A stretch of DNA of 64,000 nt from Colwellia_A sp047621305 (GCA_047621305.1 JBLHNB010000018.1:3864-67863), one strand, 5' to 3'; counted from the stretch's first letter, positions 1 to 9,683 are shown. A program made the numbers and translations. The notes: generated by a model not told the origin, from the letters alone.

Positions 1-24
1 TATTAAGTTTCTCAGTTTTCTTAA

Positions 25-2190
25 TTAGCCTTGTTTTCGCACCGGTAACTTAATTATGTTAGCCATATCGTTATAATATTTATTTTGATATTTATCAGTA
101 TCTATATTTTCACTGTGATTAATAACCACACCTTCGATTGGCGCATTAACTTGTTTTAACATCCTTAGACCTTGTGTAATTTGTTCGCGCTTAGTTTTTG
201 AACCATGAACAATATAAATAACACTTTCTACAAGTTTCGAAATAATTATAGCGTCACTTACCGCATTCACTGGCGGGGTCTCAATAATAATACGGTCGTA
301 AAAATTGCCAAACACTTTAATCAACATGTTGAATCGTTTCATCGACAGGAAGGCCAAAGGGTTAGCCGGTGATATACCTGAGGTCAAAATATCTAATTTC
401 AGATTTTTATCCCTAATAATACATTCATTGATTTGATGTGTTTTTGCCAGTAAATTTGATAAACCGGGGCGATGTGGATCTAATTTTAAGTTTTTAGCAA
501 CCGTGGGGTGACGCATATCCGCTTCAATTAAAAGTACTTTCTCCATTTCACTAAAAGAACGAGCCAAATGTAAAGCAACCGTCGATTTACCTTCGTCAGG
601 GACAGATGAAGTAATCGCAATCACCTTAGGGGGTTTCTTTTCAGCATTAAACAATAACGCTGTCCGTAATGTTCTTATTGCTTCAGTAAAACGATTATCA
701 CTGCTATATGAGTCTTCTTTTTTAGCATTTGTAGATGTTTTGAATTTAGGTAATACCGCGATTACCGGTGCTTCATGGAAGTTATCTAACTTGCGTCTTG
801 AATTTAACGTATCAACGAGTAACTCTCGCATGATGATCACAATTGAAATAATCATTAGCGACATAACAAAACTAACAATGACCATCAACTTTTTATTGGG
901 CGCAAATTGCATTTTTGGGATAATCGCTTTGTCGATAAAGCGCACATAGAAGTTCGCTTTATAATTGCCCATAGCATCAGCTTGTTTTAATCTAACTAAA
1001 TAATTATTATATAACTCTTTATTGGTATCAACTTCACGTTGTAATTGTGAAAACTTATTCTTTAAGCGGCTTAATCTCAAAAAGTCTTGCTTGGCCAATG
1101 CTAAGCGTTTATTGGTTGACTTTACTTTTGCTACAGAAGAAAAATAATCTTTTTCGAGAGACATAACGACATCAAGAATATGAACCTCTATGCGTTTTTC
1201 AACTGATTCTAGCTCTGCTTTTACTGCAATAAATTTTGGATGTTTAGGGCCATAGCGTTTGGCCAGCTCATATACTTTACGATCAATAATTTCCTGGGCA
1301 CGGCGCAATTGAATATACGTAGTCTGACTGCTTACTTCGTTTAACTCGACAAGTTCTGAAATATTATTTTTATGAGCTTGAATGTATTGATAAGCTTCTT
1401 TTAAATCATCTTCACTTTTAGCTGCTTTTATTGCCGATGAGGTCAATTCTGTCAGCTCGGATCCAACCAAGCCTACCACACCGCGAATATCAACCAGTCC
1501 TTCGGCCTCGCGGTACTCTTGTAAGGATTGTTCAGAAGATTCAAGCTTTTTACCCAGCTCTTCTAGTTGGTCAACTAACCACTGTGAGGTTGATTCTTTT
1601 GATGCTCGATGAATTTCGTCTTGATACTGTAAATAAGTTTCACCAATTTGATTAGCAACCTGCTTGGAAAGCTCTGGCGTATAAGAAACAAAGCTTATTT
1701 TAACTAATTCGGTATTAGCAATAGGAGCAATGGTTAGGCGTGTTTGAAAAGCGCCTACAACGGCATTCAGAGAATTAAAGGCGTTTTTATCTTGGCTATT
1801 TTTTAAAAAGGGAATTTTATCATTATATTTATTGCTATTAAATTCTTGATGTTCAATAAGATTGAGACGGGTAATAACTCTTTCCGCAAATTTACGAGAT
1901 CGCAATAATTCATATTGTGTCAATATTTGCTCTAAACTGGCGTTCGACTCATTAAATGCATCATTAATAGATAAGGTATTACTCGGTTTATTACTGCCTA
2001 TTTGTAGAATAGACGTGGCTTTGTAGGATGGTTTAAGTAACGAAACGTAAAATGCGACAACTAAGGTAAGTAATAATGTAAAGAACGTAATTTTCCAACG
2101 ACGTACCCATAAAGGTCTTAAGACCTCACTTAAAGCGATATCCTCGTTAGGTATATTATAATGTTCTCTTTCAATATCTACTTTATTCAA
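25..2190 (-). CDS. Wzc-like polysaccharide co-polymerase / bacterial tyrosine kinase
   Basis: This inner-membrane protein of 721 aa is of the type that controls exopolysaccharide chain length and export and autophosphorylates on C-terminal tyrosines. A short cytoplasmic N-terminus precedes TM1 (about residues 33-53). A long periplasmic Wzz/GNVR coiled-coil region follows, then TM2 (about 430-455). The cytoplasmic BY-kinase domain has a Walker A SSVPDEGKST near residue 535, a Walker A' LLIEADMRH near 556 and a Walker B-like DRIIIETPP near 633. The C-terminus carries a small tyrosine cluster (KYQNKYYND), so the kinase is probably regulated in cis. Its ATG overlaps the stop of the upstream export gene (ATGA), which implies translational coupling. 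The locus continues off the left edge, so the polysaccharide type cannot be told. The family call is firm. Confidence 0.93.
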   Translation of the reverse strand: MNKVDIEREHYNIPNEDIALSEVLRPLWVRRWKITFFTLLLTLVVAFYVSLLKPSYKATSILQIGSNKPSNTLSINDAFNESNASLEQILTQYELLRSRKFAERVITRLNLIEHQEFNSNKYNDKIPFLKNSQDKNAFNSLNAVVGAFQTRLTIAPIANTELVKISFVSYTPELSKQVANQIGETYLQYQDEIHRASKESTSQWLVDQLEELGKKLESSEQSLQEYREAEGLVDIRGVVGLVGSELTELTSSAIKAAKSEDDLKEAYQYIQAHKNNISELVELNEVSSQTTYIQLRRAQEIIDRKVYELAKRYGPKHPKFIAVKAELESVEKRIEVHILDVVMSLEKDYFSSVAKVKSTNKRLALAKQDFLRLSRLKNKFSQLQREVDTNKELYNNYLVRLKQADAMGNYKANFYVRFIDKAIIPKMQFAPNKKLMVIVSFVMSLMIISIVIIMRELLVDTLNSRRKLDNFHEAPVIAVLPKFKTSTNAKKEDSYSSDNRFTEAIRTLRTALLFNAEKKPPKVIAITSSVPDEGKSTVALHLARSFSEMEKVLLIEADMRHPTVAKNLKLDPHRPGLSNLLAKTHQINECIIRDKNLKLDILTSGISPANPLAFLSMKRFNMLIKVFGNFYDRIIIETPPVNAVSDAIIISKLVESVIYIVHGSKTKREQITQGLRMLKQVNAPIEGVVINHSENIDTDKYQNKYYNDMANIIKLPVRKQG

Positions 2191-2708
2191 AAGAAGCTTT
2201 GCTCAATCTTTATAATGTCGTCTGGGTAAATTTCAGTCACAACATTCGCTGATATTATGACATTTGCTCCATCTACTATCCTTGTGATTTTCCAATCTGA
2301 TTTTGATGCACGATTAGACAACCCGCCTGCTATCGCTATTGCTTTATCTAAGGTTAAGTCATCTAAATATGGATAACCACCGGGTCGTTTTACCTGACCG
2401 TGAATAAAAAATGGTCTATATTCCAAAATAGAGACATTAATTTGTGGTGCGACAAGATAATCACCTAACAACCCTTTATAAATAATATTCTCTAGCTGTT
2501 TAGGTGATAAGCCAATAACCTGAATATCTTCTAAAAATGGAAATGAAATAAAACCTGACTTGTCAATTTTTACATTCGTGTTTAAATCATCTTCACCATA
2601 AACAGTAATTTGAATCTTATCTCCAGATCCTAATAAGTAATTATTACCATATGCGAACACGCTACTGATTAACAAAAAGATAATAACTAAAAAACGCATA
2701 TTTTTCAT
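2187..2708 (-). CDS. Small Wza-like polysaccharide export protein (PES + SLBB)
   Basis: This is a periplasmic or outer-membrane polysaccharide export protein of 173 aa. An N-terminal signal sequence (about residues 1-20) has no lipobox cysteine. The Poly_export domain begins at YLLGSGDKIQITVYGEDDL, and one SLBB-like segment follows (FFIHGQVKRPGGYPY). It is far shorter than E. coli Wza (about 380 aa) and resembles the minimal export proteins of exosortase-linked EPS loci. Translation could start at the second ATG (position 2699), which has a slightly better Shine-Dalgarno sequence (GGATG). It lies between the beta-barrel gene and the tyrosine kinase, 9 bp after the former and overlapping the latter by 4 bp. 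The three probably form one operon. Confidence 0.88.
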   Translation of the reverse strand: MKNMRFLVIIFLLISSVFAYGNNYLLGSGDKIQITVYGEDDLNTNVKIDKSGFISFPFLEDIQVIGLSPKQLENIIYKGLLGDYLVAPQINVSILEYRPFFIHGQVKRPGGYPYLDDLTLDKAIAIAGGLSNRASKSDWKITRIVDGANVIISANVVTEIYPDDIIKIEQSFF

Positions 2709-2717
2709 CCGATTATT

Positions 2718-3911
2718 TTACATACTAACACTAAAGGCGAAGGAGATCCCATGTCTGTCTGAGTCTATTCCCATAACATTACCGTCTAATTGTTTATAAC
2801 TGTAACGAATTAAAAACGACAACCATTCATTTCTTTGATAATCCGCTGTCAATGTTGAATAAAAATAATCTTCTCTATTGTCATGGTTTGCAAAAATAAT
2901 ATTTTCTTGCTTAACGCCTACATCGGCAGATAGTGCAAAAAAGTCCGTTATTTTACTTTGAAAATTTACATTGTGTGTATCAACCAACCGATAACTTACG
3001 CTTAGTTGATTAGGGTTTTCAACACTTCGTCCGGAGTATAACTGTAATTGTGTATACTCTGTTGGTTGCCAGTTCATATCTAAGCGCCAATCAAAAGCAT
3101 TAGTATTTGCTAAGGTACTACCATCAAAATTAACGTCCTGATAACCCAATAAGACTTGAAATTGTGTTATCTGTGTTGAACGCCATTTCATTCCTAACAA
3201 GGCACTAACTGCAGATTTATTTAATTGTTCATTATGGATAAAGTCACTTTTCTTAAATTTAACATCAGCACTAATATAAGAATGACCTGACAATAGATAG
3301 TCAAAGCTGCTGTTGATGAAATATTCTTTATGATCAAGTAAGCGTGTTTGTGCTCGACGTGTACTATAGCGAGATACATTTAATCCTGATTCTATATTAA
3401 GCTGAGCAACAGATTCGTTACTACCATATAAATAGCCGACCTTAGCCATTTGATTTTGTTTTTCATCACCCACATTTAATTCAATAGCACGCCCTTTAGA
3501 CAACCACGTACCACGGTATTCATATTGCTCACTAAAAAAACCTGAAAAATAGAGACTTTTATTATCATCAAACTTATAGTGATACTTGGGCTGGAAAGTA
3601 TAGTTACTATGGTTATCAGCGGAAAATTGTTGATATTTATAATGCGAGGTATTGAAATTAAGTTGTAATAGTGAGCGGTCAAATTGTGTTTGTACAAAAA
3701 CACTTGGGGTTAACAGCAGGTAGTCAGTTTCTTTACTTTGCTTATCTTCAAATAAAAAATTATCTATATAACCATATTCGAGTGATACTTTCGCACGAAG
3801 AATATTTCCCCCTTTAGCCACGGACTCCTCATATGAAAAAGCAGGTGAGCTATTTAATAAAGTAACAAGAAAAAAACATGACGATGAAATTAAAAAACGC
3901 CAAAAGCCCAT
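2718..3911 (-). CDS. Outer-membrane beta-barrel protein of EPS locus (EpsL/BBP2-like)
   Basis: This 397-aa protein has a signal peptide (about residues 1-26, ending near SPAFSYE) followed by alternating amphipathic strands rich in Tyr and Phe. It ends in an aromatic-containing final strand (GISFAFSVSM), typical of outer-membrane beta-barrels. Similar barrel proteins sit in exosortase-associated EPS clusters, where they are proposed to help the polysaccharide cross the outer membrane. It is the first gene of the three-gene leftward group here and is followed after 9 bp by the Wza-like gene. The role in EPS export is inferred from context; no individual catalytic motif is expected or seen. Confidence 0.75.
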   Translation of the reverse strand: MGFWRFLISSSCFFLVTLLNSSPAFSYEESVAKGGNILRAKVSLEYGYIDNFLFEDKQSKETDYLLLTPSVFVQTQFDRSLLQLNFNTSHYKYQQFSADNHSNYTFQPKYHYKFDDNKSLYFSGFFSEQYEYRGTWLSKGRAIELNVGDEKQNQMAKVGYLYGSNESVAQLNIESGLNVSRYSTRRAQTRLLDHKEYFINSSFDYLLSGHSYISADVKFKKSDFIHNEQLNKSAVSALLGMKWRSTQITQFQVLLGYQDVNFDGSTLANTNAFDWRLDMNWQPTEYTQLQLYSGRSVENPNQLSVSYRLVDTHNVNFQSKITDFFALSADVGVKQENIIFANHDNREDYFYSTLTADYQRNEWLSFLIRYSYKQLDGNVMGIDSDRHGISFAFSVSM

Positions 3912-4007
3912 ACAACACTCATATCAAAATATAGCTAATATGCTATTGCACAGGAAAAACAACAAGAAGACAAGCTATAGTAACAAAATCATAACATTCT
4001 CTATTAT

Positions 4008-5318
4008 TTATATTTTTTTCATGAAAATTTTAGATTTTCTCTGGAAGTTATAAAGCTGCTTTTTGCCTTCTGGTAAATTTTCCATGGGCTGCTCAATAAA
4101 GCCTTGTTCTTGAAACCAATGACCACTAACCGTAGTTAAAACAAAAATAGATGAAAATTGTTGTTCTTTGGCAACGGTTTCTAAAGCAGTGATTAAACGA
4201 ACACCTCGATTTCCTTTGCGATAATCAGGGTGAATAGCGACACACGCGACCTCTCCGGTATTGGATTCTGGATAAGGGTAAAGCGCGGCACAAGCGATGA
4301 TGACATCTTCTTTTTTGATCACCGTGAAGCGCTCAATTTCAACTTCGAGTAATTCTCGTGATCGTTTAACTAAAACGCCTTCGGCTTCCAGAGGCGCTAA
4401 CAACTCTAGAATACCGCCAACATCATCGATTGTAGCAATATTAAGCTGCTCTTTATAATCTTTAGCAATTAAAGTACCTGCGCCATCACGTGTAAACAGT
4501 TCTTGTAATAATGCACTATCACTTTGATAACTAATACAATGACATCGCTCCACACCATTTTCGCCACTGTGGATAATCGCACGCATTAATAACAATTTAT
4601 CGTGATCATCAGTTTCATTAATCATTTCTTTCAGGGTACTAACACCACAACTTCTCACTAAGCTCCCTTGACCATCAAGCAAACCATCTTGTTCCGTAAA
4701 GGTGATTAACTTATCTGCTTTTAATGAAATAGCGGTTTGTGTTGCCACATCTTCTAGAGAAAGGTTAAAAACTTCTCCTGTTGATGAATATCCTATAGGA
4801 GAAAGTAAAACAATAGAGCCGTAATCAAGTTGTGTATTAATACCCACAGTATCTATCCGCCGAACAGACCCCGTATATTTATAATCAACGCCTTCTTTAA
4901 CACCTATGGGTTTAGCAATTACAAAATTACCGGTACTGACCCGTATTTGTGACCCATGCATAGGAGAGTTAACCAACCCCATGGTCAACAACGCTTCAAT
5001 ATGAATACGCAACGAGCCGGTAGCATCTTTTACTGCTGCTAATGTATCTGCATCAGTAATACGAACATTATTTTCCATCATAGATGCAATATTTTGTTGT
5101 TTCATCCGCTCTTCAATTTGAGGTCGTGAACCATGCACTAAAACAAGTTTAACCCCCAAACTTCTCAGCAAGGAGATATCATGAATAATATTGGCAAAGT
5201 TTTCGTGTAAAACGGCTTCTCCACCAAACATTAATACCACAGTTTTACCGCGATGCGCATTGATATAAGGCGCAGCGTTACGAAACCATTTAACATTATT
5301 TTTATCGTTATTATTCAT
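4008..5318 (-). CDS. argA: N-acetylglutamate synthase, full-length ArgA
   Basis: This enzyme acetylates L-glutamate with acetyl-CoA, the first step of arginine synthesis. An amino-acid-kinase-like domain (about residues 10-285, with PYINAHRGKTVVLMFGGEA near the start) is followed by a GNAT domain (about 290-425, with YRKGNRG as the acetyl-CoA loop). Length (436 aa from this ATG) and layout match E. coli ArgA (443 aa). An in-frame TTG six codons upstream (5336) is possible, but the ATG at 5318 has an AGAAG Shine-Dalgarno and fits the family start. It lies about 40 bp after argH(A) and reads as the last gene of the arg operon. That is odd, because argH(A) already carries an acetyltransferase domain (see findings). 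Confidence 0.93.
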   Translation of the reverse strand: MNNNDKNNVKWFRNAAPYINAHRGKTVVLMFGGEAVLHENFANIIHDISLLRSLGVKLVLVHGSRPQIEERMKQQNIASMMENNVRITDADTLAAVKDATGSLRIHIEALLTMGLVNSPMHGSQIRVSTGNFVIAKPIGVKEGVDYKYTGSVRRIDTVGINTQLDYGSIVLLSPIGYSSTGEVFNLSLEDVATQTAISLKADKLITFTEQDGLLDGQGSLVRSCGVSTLKEMINETDDHDKLLLMRAIIHSGENGVERCHCISYQSDSALLQELFTRDGAGTLIAKDYKEQLNIATIDDVGGILELLAPLEAEGVLVKRSRELLEVEIERFTVIKKEDVIIACAALYPYPESNTGEVACVAIHPDYRKGNRGVRLITALETVAKEQQFSSIFVLTTVSGHWFQEQGFIEQPMENLPEGKKQLYNFQRKSKIFMKKI

Positions 5319-5359
5319 GAAGCTTCTTTTCGTCAATTAAAGTGTATAGCTAAAGTAAT

Positions 5360-7297
5360 TTAATTACCCGAACGATCAACAATGTATACCATTGCCACTT
5401 CGTCAGCGGGGTCTTTATGTGGGCTTTGTTCACTATCTTCAATAATATTATTTGCTAAAGAGCTTTTCTCTATTATGGAAAAACCAAGTTTGTTAAAAAA
5501 TTCGGGGATATAAGTTAAAACAATAATTTTTTGTAGTTCGATTTGGTGAGCAAACTCCAGTAAGTATTGCACTAACGCTTGACCTTGACCTTGACCATGG
5601 GCGCTTTTGTCCACCACAATTGAGCGTATTTCAGCTAAACCTGTTTGATAGATATATAAAGAAGCACAACCAACAACATCACCGTCAACTTCCGCAACGA
5701 CAAAATTTTGAATATCATGAATAATGTTGTCACGACTACGCGGTAATATTTCACCTTTTTCAGACCAGTGGTCAACTTGCTGATAAATCTTATCCACGTC
5801 AGACATTCTCGCCCTACGCACAGATAACGCCGCCGCTTTTTGTGCATTTAAGCGTTGTTTGACTTGTTTTAACGCCATGTTAATTTGATCTTTACTTGGT
5901 GCTCCAACGACCTGCCCATTTAAAGAGTCTTTATTACCTTGTATATCTGCTAGTGCTTTTTTTACCTGCGAACGAGACGTACCACCCAGAGCAACGCGTT
6001 TATCTAAACACGACTCTATAGAAAGGTGTTGATAAACATCTTGCTCTATTTTATCGCTGTATTTTTGTAATTCTACAATTGAAAAGTCTTCTAGCGCATG
6101 GCCTTCTTCAATCGCTGCCAAAACAACTTCTCCAACAATATGGTGAGCTTCACGAAAGGGGATACCTTTACTTACTAGATAATCAGCTAACTCTGTTGAG
6201 TTTGCATAACCTTGTTGTGCTGCGGCTAAAGTACGCGCACGGTTTACTTTTAAGCCTTCAGCAACCAATACCGCCATTTCCATACATTCTTGCCATGTAT
6301 CTAACGCATCAAAAAGTCCTTCTTTGTCTTCTTGCATGTCTTTATTGTATGCAAGTGGCAGAGCTTTCATGGTGATCATCATACCCGTAAGTGAGCCCAT
6401 AACGCGGCCCGCCTTGCCACGGATTAATTCACAAGCATCAGGGTTTTTCTTTTGTGGCATGAGTGATGACCCAGAGCTCACTAAATCACTCATCTCAACA
6501 AAACCAGCTTCCCCTGAATTATAGAAAATTAAGTCTTCAGCAAAACGTGATAAATGCATCATCGAAATGCTCGCACTAGAAAGTAATTCAAGCACGTGGT
6601 CACGATCAGAAACAGCATCTAAACTGTTTAAGGTCGCGCTTCTAAAGCCTAATTTTTGCGCTAATAAATCACGGTCAATTGGATAAGCGGTTCCAGCTAA
6701 GGCGCCTGAGCCTAAGGGGGAAGTATCAGCCCGATAGAGGCTATCTTTTAATCGACCAATATCACGATTAAACATTTCTACATAAGCCAAACACCAATGA
6801 CCAAACGTTACTGGCTGTGCACGCTGTAAGTGGGTATATCCCGGTAACACAGTATTACTTTCACGTTCAGCGAGATCCAACAAGGCTTGTTGTAAATTAA
6901 CTAATGCAAATAATAATTCGCCGCCTGTTTCTTTGCACCACAGCTTTAAATCTGTCGCGACTTGATCATTACGACTACGACCCGTATGAAGTTTTTTACC
7001 TAAATCGCCCGTTTTTTCAATGAGATTAATTTCAACCCAGCTGTGAATATCTTCAGCATCTGATAACAGGATCTGTTTAGGATTTTCTTCAACCGATACT
7101 TTTAATTCTAACAGTGCCGCTTTTAAACGCGTAAATTCATCAATGCTGAGCACATTAACCGTAGTCAGGGCTTCGGCCCAAGCAATTGAACCGGTAATGT
7201 CTTGCACCACCATACGATAATCGATAGGTAGTGAGTCGTTAAATTTTTTAAATTGTACACTCGCTTTTTCTTTAAAGCGTCCGCCCCATAAAGCCAT
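5360..7297 (-). CDS. argH: Argininosuccinate lyase fused to GNAT acetyltransferase, ArgH(A)
   Basis: This is a two-domain protein of 645 aa. Residues 1 to about 455 are argininosuccinate lyase, which splits argininosuccinate into arginine and fumarate; the fumarase/aspartase-superfamily signature GSSLMPQKKNPD lies near residue 280. A linker leads to a GNAT domain (about 490-640; acetyl-CoA motif QGQGQAL, then FFNKLGF). This ArgH(A) fusion is established in Moritella, Vibrio and relatives, where the C-terminal domain supplies N-acetylglutamate synthase activity. The gene starts 2 bp after argG ends, so the two are probably translationally coupled. A separate full-length argA follows immediately downstream. 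Confidence 0.96.
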   Translation of the reverse strand: MALWGGRFKEKASVQFKKFNDSLPIDYRMVVQDITGSIAWAEALTTVNVLSIDEFTRLKAALLELKVSVEENPKQILLSDAEDIHSWVEINLIEKTGDLGKKLHTGRSRNDQVATDLKLWCKETGGELLFALVNLQQALLDLAERESNTVLPGYTHLQRAQPVTFGHWCLAYVEMFNRDIGRLKDSLYRADTSPLGSGALAGTAYPIDRDLLAQKLGFRSATLNSLDAVSDRDHVLELLSSASISMMHLSRFAEDLIFYNSGEAGFVEMSDLVSSGSSLMPQKKNPDACELIRGKAGRVMGSLTGMMITMKALPLAYNKDMQEDKEGLFDALDTWQECMEMAVLVAEGLKVNRARTLAAAQQGYANSTELADYLVSKGIPFREAHHIVGEVVLAAIEEGHALEDFSIVELQKYSDKIEQDVYQHLSIESCLDKRVALGGTSRSQVKKALADIQGNKDSLNGQVVGAPSKDQINMALKQVKQRLNAQKAAALSVRRARMSDVDKIYQQVDHWSEKGEILPRSRDNIIHDIQNFVVAEVDGDVVGCASLYIYQTGLAEIRSIVVDKSAHGQGQGQALVQYLLEFAHQIELQKIIVLTYIPEFFNKLGFSIIEKSSLANNIIEDSEQSPHKDPADEVAMVYIVDRSGN

Positions 7298-7299
7298 GG

Positions 7300-8547
7300 T
7301 TATGCGTCCTTTTTATCTTTAGAAGAGGCTGCCTGTGAGAGTGCAGTGATCCGGCTTGATAAACTAAATAAACGAATAAAACCTTCAGCATGTTTTTGAT
7401 CATAAACATCATCGGCACCAAACGTTGCAAACGCTTCTGAGTATAATGAATTAGGTGAACGACGCTGAATAACCTGCGCCATGCCTTTATAAAGTTTGAC
7501 GACAACATCACCAGTAACTTTTTCTGCAAAAGAAGCTGCTGAAGCTAATTGCGCTTTCGCTAATGGTGTAAACCACCGGCCATCGTAGATAACATGCGAA
7601 AATTCAAGAGCCACTGATTCACGATACTTCAGTGATTCTTTATCAAGAATAAGCGTTTCTAGCCCTTTATATGCTGCCATTAAAATAGTGCCGCCTGGCG
7701 TTTCATAACAGCCACGAGATTTCATCCCCACCAAACGGTTCTCAACGATATCAATTCGACCCACTCCATGAGCTGCACCTTTTTTATTCAAATACATCAG
7801 TGCTTCGTATGCAGAAAGCCCCTTGCCATCAACCGCAATCAGTTCACCTTCAACAAAACTTAATTGTACTTTTTCAGGTACGTTTGGCGCATCCATAGGA
7901 TCAACCGTCATCGTCCAAACTTCTTTTGAAGGTTCACACCAAGGGTCTTCTAACTCACCACCTTCGTGAGAGATATGCCACGCGTTTGCATCACGGCTAT
8001 AGATTTTAGTTAACGAAGCAGCGCAAGGAATATCACGTTCGGCTAAATAATCAAGCAGGTCTTCACGAGATACCATATCCCATTCACGCCATGGTGCAAT
8101 CACGGTTAGCTCTGGTGCTAATGCAGCAAAACAAGACTCAAAACGTACTTGATCGTTACCCTTGCCTGTACAGCCATGACAAACCGCGTCAGCACCAACC
8201 TTAAGTGCCAATTCTATATGTGCTTTAGCAATAATAGGCCGCGCCATCGAAGTACCTAATAAATATTGGCCTTCGTAAACAGCACCGGTTTTTAAAATAG
8301 GGTAGATATACTCTTTAACATATTCTTCTTTAAGATCGGCAACATAGCATTCTGAAGCCCCTGAAGCGATGGCTTTTTCTTTAATGCCTTCTAGCTCTTC
8401 GTCACCTTGACCAACATCAGCACAAAAGGCAATGACTTCACAATTGTCATAGTTTTCTTTTAACCATGGAATAATGGCTGAAGTATCTAATCCGCCAGAA
8501 TAAGCTAATACCACTTTTTTGATTTGTTTCTTTGTTGCTAAAGCCAT
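7300..8547 (-). CDS. argG: Argininosuccinate synthase
   Basis: This enzyme condenses citrulline and aspartate with ATP to give argininosuccinate. The 415-aa protein has the N-type ATP-pyrophosphatase P-loop near its start (VLAYSGGLDTS) and the family segments CHGCTGKGNDQVRFE and SHEGGELEDPW. Length is normal for the short-type family (about 400 aa). A strong ribosome site (AGGAAAAG) precedes the ATG. The gene is followed after 2 bp by argH(A). It is separated from the upstream argF by a 108-bp gap that holds a REP-like hairpin. Confidence 0.97.
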   Translation of the reverse strand: MALATKKQIKKVVLAYSGGLDTSAIIPWLKENYDNCEVIAFCADVGQGDEELEGIKEKAIASGASECYVADLKEEYVKEYIYPILKTGAVYEGQYLLGTSMARPIIAKAHIELALKVGADAVCHGCTGKGNDQVRFESCFAALAPELTVIAPWREWDMVSREDLLDYLAERDIPCAASLTKIYSRDANAWHISHEGGELEDPWCEPSKEVWTMTVDPMDAPNVPEKVQLSFVEGELIAVDGKGLSAYEALMYLNKKGAAHGVGRIDIVENRLVGMKSRGCYETPGGTILMAAYKGLETLILDKESLKYRESVALEFSHVIYDGRWFTPLAKAQLASAASFAEKVTGDVVVKLYKGMAQVIQRRSPNSLYSEAFATFGADDVYDQKHAEGFIRLFSLSSRITALSQAASSKDKKDA

Positions 8548-8570
8548 TGTCTTTTCCTATAAATTCTTTT

Positions 8571-8653
8571 GTAGGCCGAACCTTAGTTCGACAAATGATA
8601 TTAATTACTAACTAAATGGACGTTGTCGAATTCAAGTTCGACCTCGACCTAAA
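8571..8653. repeat. REP-like inverted repeat between argF and argG
   Basis: Two imperfect inverted arms of about 24 bp, containing CGAACCTTAGTTCGACAA on the left and TTGTCGAATTCAAGTTCG on the right, can fold into a long hairpin in the only sizeable gap of the arg operon. The GTAGGTCGAA/TTCGAC vocabulary recurs near 54.1 kb. It looks like a member of a dispersed intergenic repeat family. It might also attenuate or stabilise the argF-argG transcript. There is no U-tract for a classical terminator. Confidence 0.6.
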
Positions 8654-8655
8654 GG

Positions 8656-9654
8656 TTAATCAGCTAAAAGCGTTACGAGCACCGCATTCTGTGCCCACAT
8701 TCTATTTTCTGCTTGTTGAAAAACAACCGAGAGTTCTTTATCGTCGAATAATTCCGTGGTGATTTCTTCGCCTAAATGTGCTGGTTGACAATGCATCACA
8801 ATACTCGCGTTACACTTTTCTATGAGTTGATGATTCACCTGATACTGCGCAAACTTTGCTAATATCAGTGCTTTTTTACTAATATCTTCATCACCCATCG
8901 ATACCCAAGTATCGGTATAAATAACGTCTTGTTTTCCTAACTCGTCAATATCAGAAATAAGTACTAATTGGCTGCCAGATTGCTGCGCAAGCGCCTTAGC
9001 TTTATTAAGTAATGAGGTTTCTGGCCCGTAGCCTTCTGGACAAACTAAAGTGAAATCTACGCCGAGTATCGCCGCCATTAACATCAATGAATTAGCAACG
9101 TTATTACCATCACCAATATAAGCTAATTTTACTTTTGATAAGTCCGTACCTTTACCTAGCACAAAATGTTCCTGTAAAGTGACAAAATCAGCCAAAGCTT
9201 GGCATGGGTGATAGATATCACAAAGTGCGTTGATTACTGGCACATTAGCATGCTGTGCTAAACCTTCAATCGCACTATTTTCAAAAACACGGGCAACAAT
9301 AGCGTCGGCATAACATGACAAATTTTTTGCGTAATCACTGACTCTTTCTCGTTCCCCTAACTTGCCATTTTGTTGACCTAAATATAATGCATGCCCTCCC
9401 AATTTGTTAATACCCATGTCGAAACTTACATGAGTTCTTAATGAGGGCTTTTCAAAAATCATCGCCACAGACTTCCCAGCTAATGCTTGGCTATAATCTG
9501 CAGGATTATTTTTGATATTTATCGCTAAATCAATAAGCGCGACTATTTGAGCTTTAGTAAGTTGATCATCAGCAAGAAAACCTGTTAACTTATGCGTATT
9601 GGTTGGAATATATTCTGCTGGAGAATTTTCTCTATTTAGTTGTGACATTGCCAT
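8656..9654 (-). CDS. argF: Ornithine carbamoyltransferase
   Basis: This enzyme transfers a carbamoyl group to ornithine to form citrulline in the cytoplasm. The 332-aa protein shows the carbamoyl-phosphate loop SLRTHVSF (S-x-R-T-H), the HPCQALADF motif and the ornithine-side loop DTWVSMGDE. The usual HCLP motif reads HCQP here (MHCQPAHLGEE), a single-residue departure. An alternative start is the third-codon ATG at 9648. It sits 29 bp after argB in the leftward arg operon. The SMG loop argues for ornithine rather than acetyl- or succinylornithine as substrate. Confidence 0.95.
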   Translation of the reverse strand: MAMSQLNRENSPAEYIPTNTHKLTGFLADDQLTKAQIVALIDLAINIKNNPADYSQALAGKSVAMIFEKPSLRTHVSFDMGINKLGGHALYLGQQNGKLGERERVSDYAKNLSCYADAIVARVFENSAIEGLAQHANVPVINALCDIYHPCQALADFVTLQEHFVLGKGTDLSKVKLAYIGDGNNVANSLMLMAAILGVDFTLVCPEGYGPETSLLNKAKALAQQSGSQLVLISDIDELGKQDVIYTDTWVSMGDEDISKKALILAKFAQYQVNHQLIEKCNASIVMHCQPAHLGEEITTELFDDKELSVVFQQAENRMWAQNAVLVTLLAD

Positions 9655-9683
9655 AATGTGTTTATTCCGAAAAAGTATTTAAA

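Noticed and set aside
1431..1655. 74-codon plus-strand frame inside the Wzc-like gene
   Set aside because: Antisense shadow of the conserved Wzz/GNVR region.
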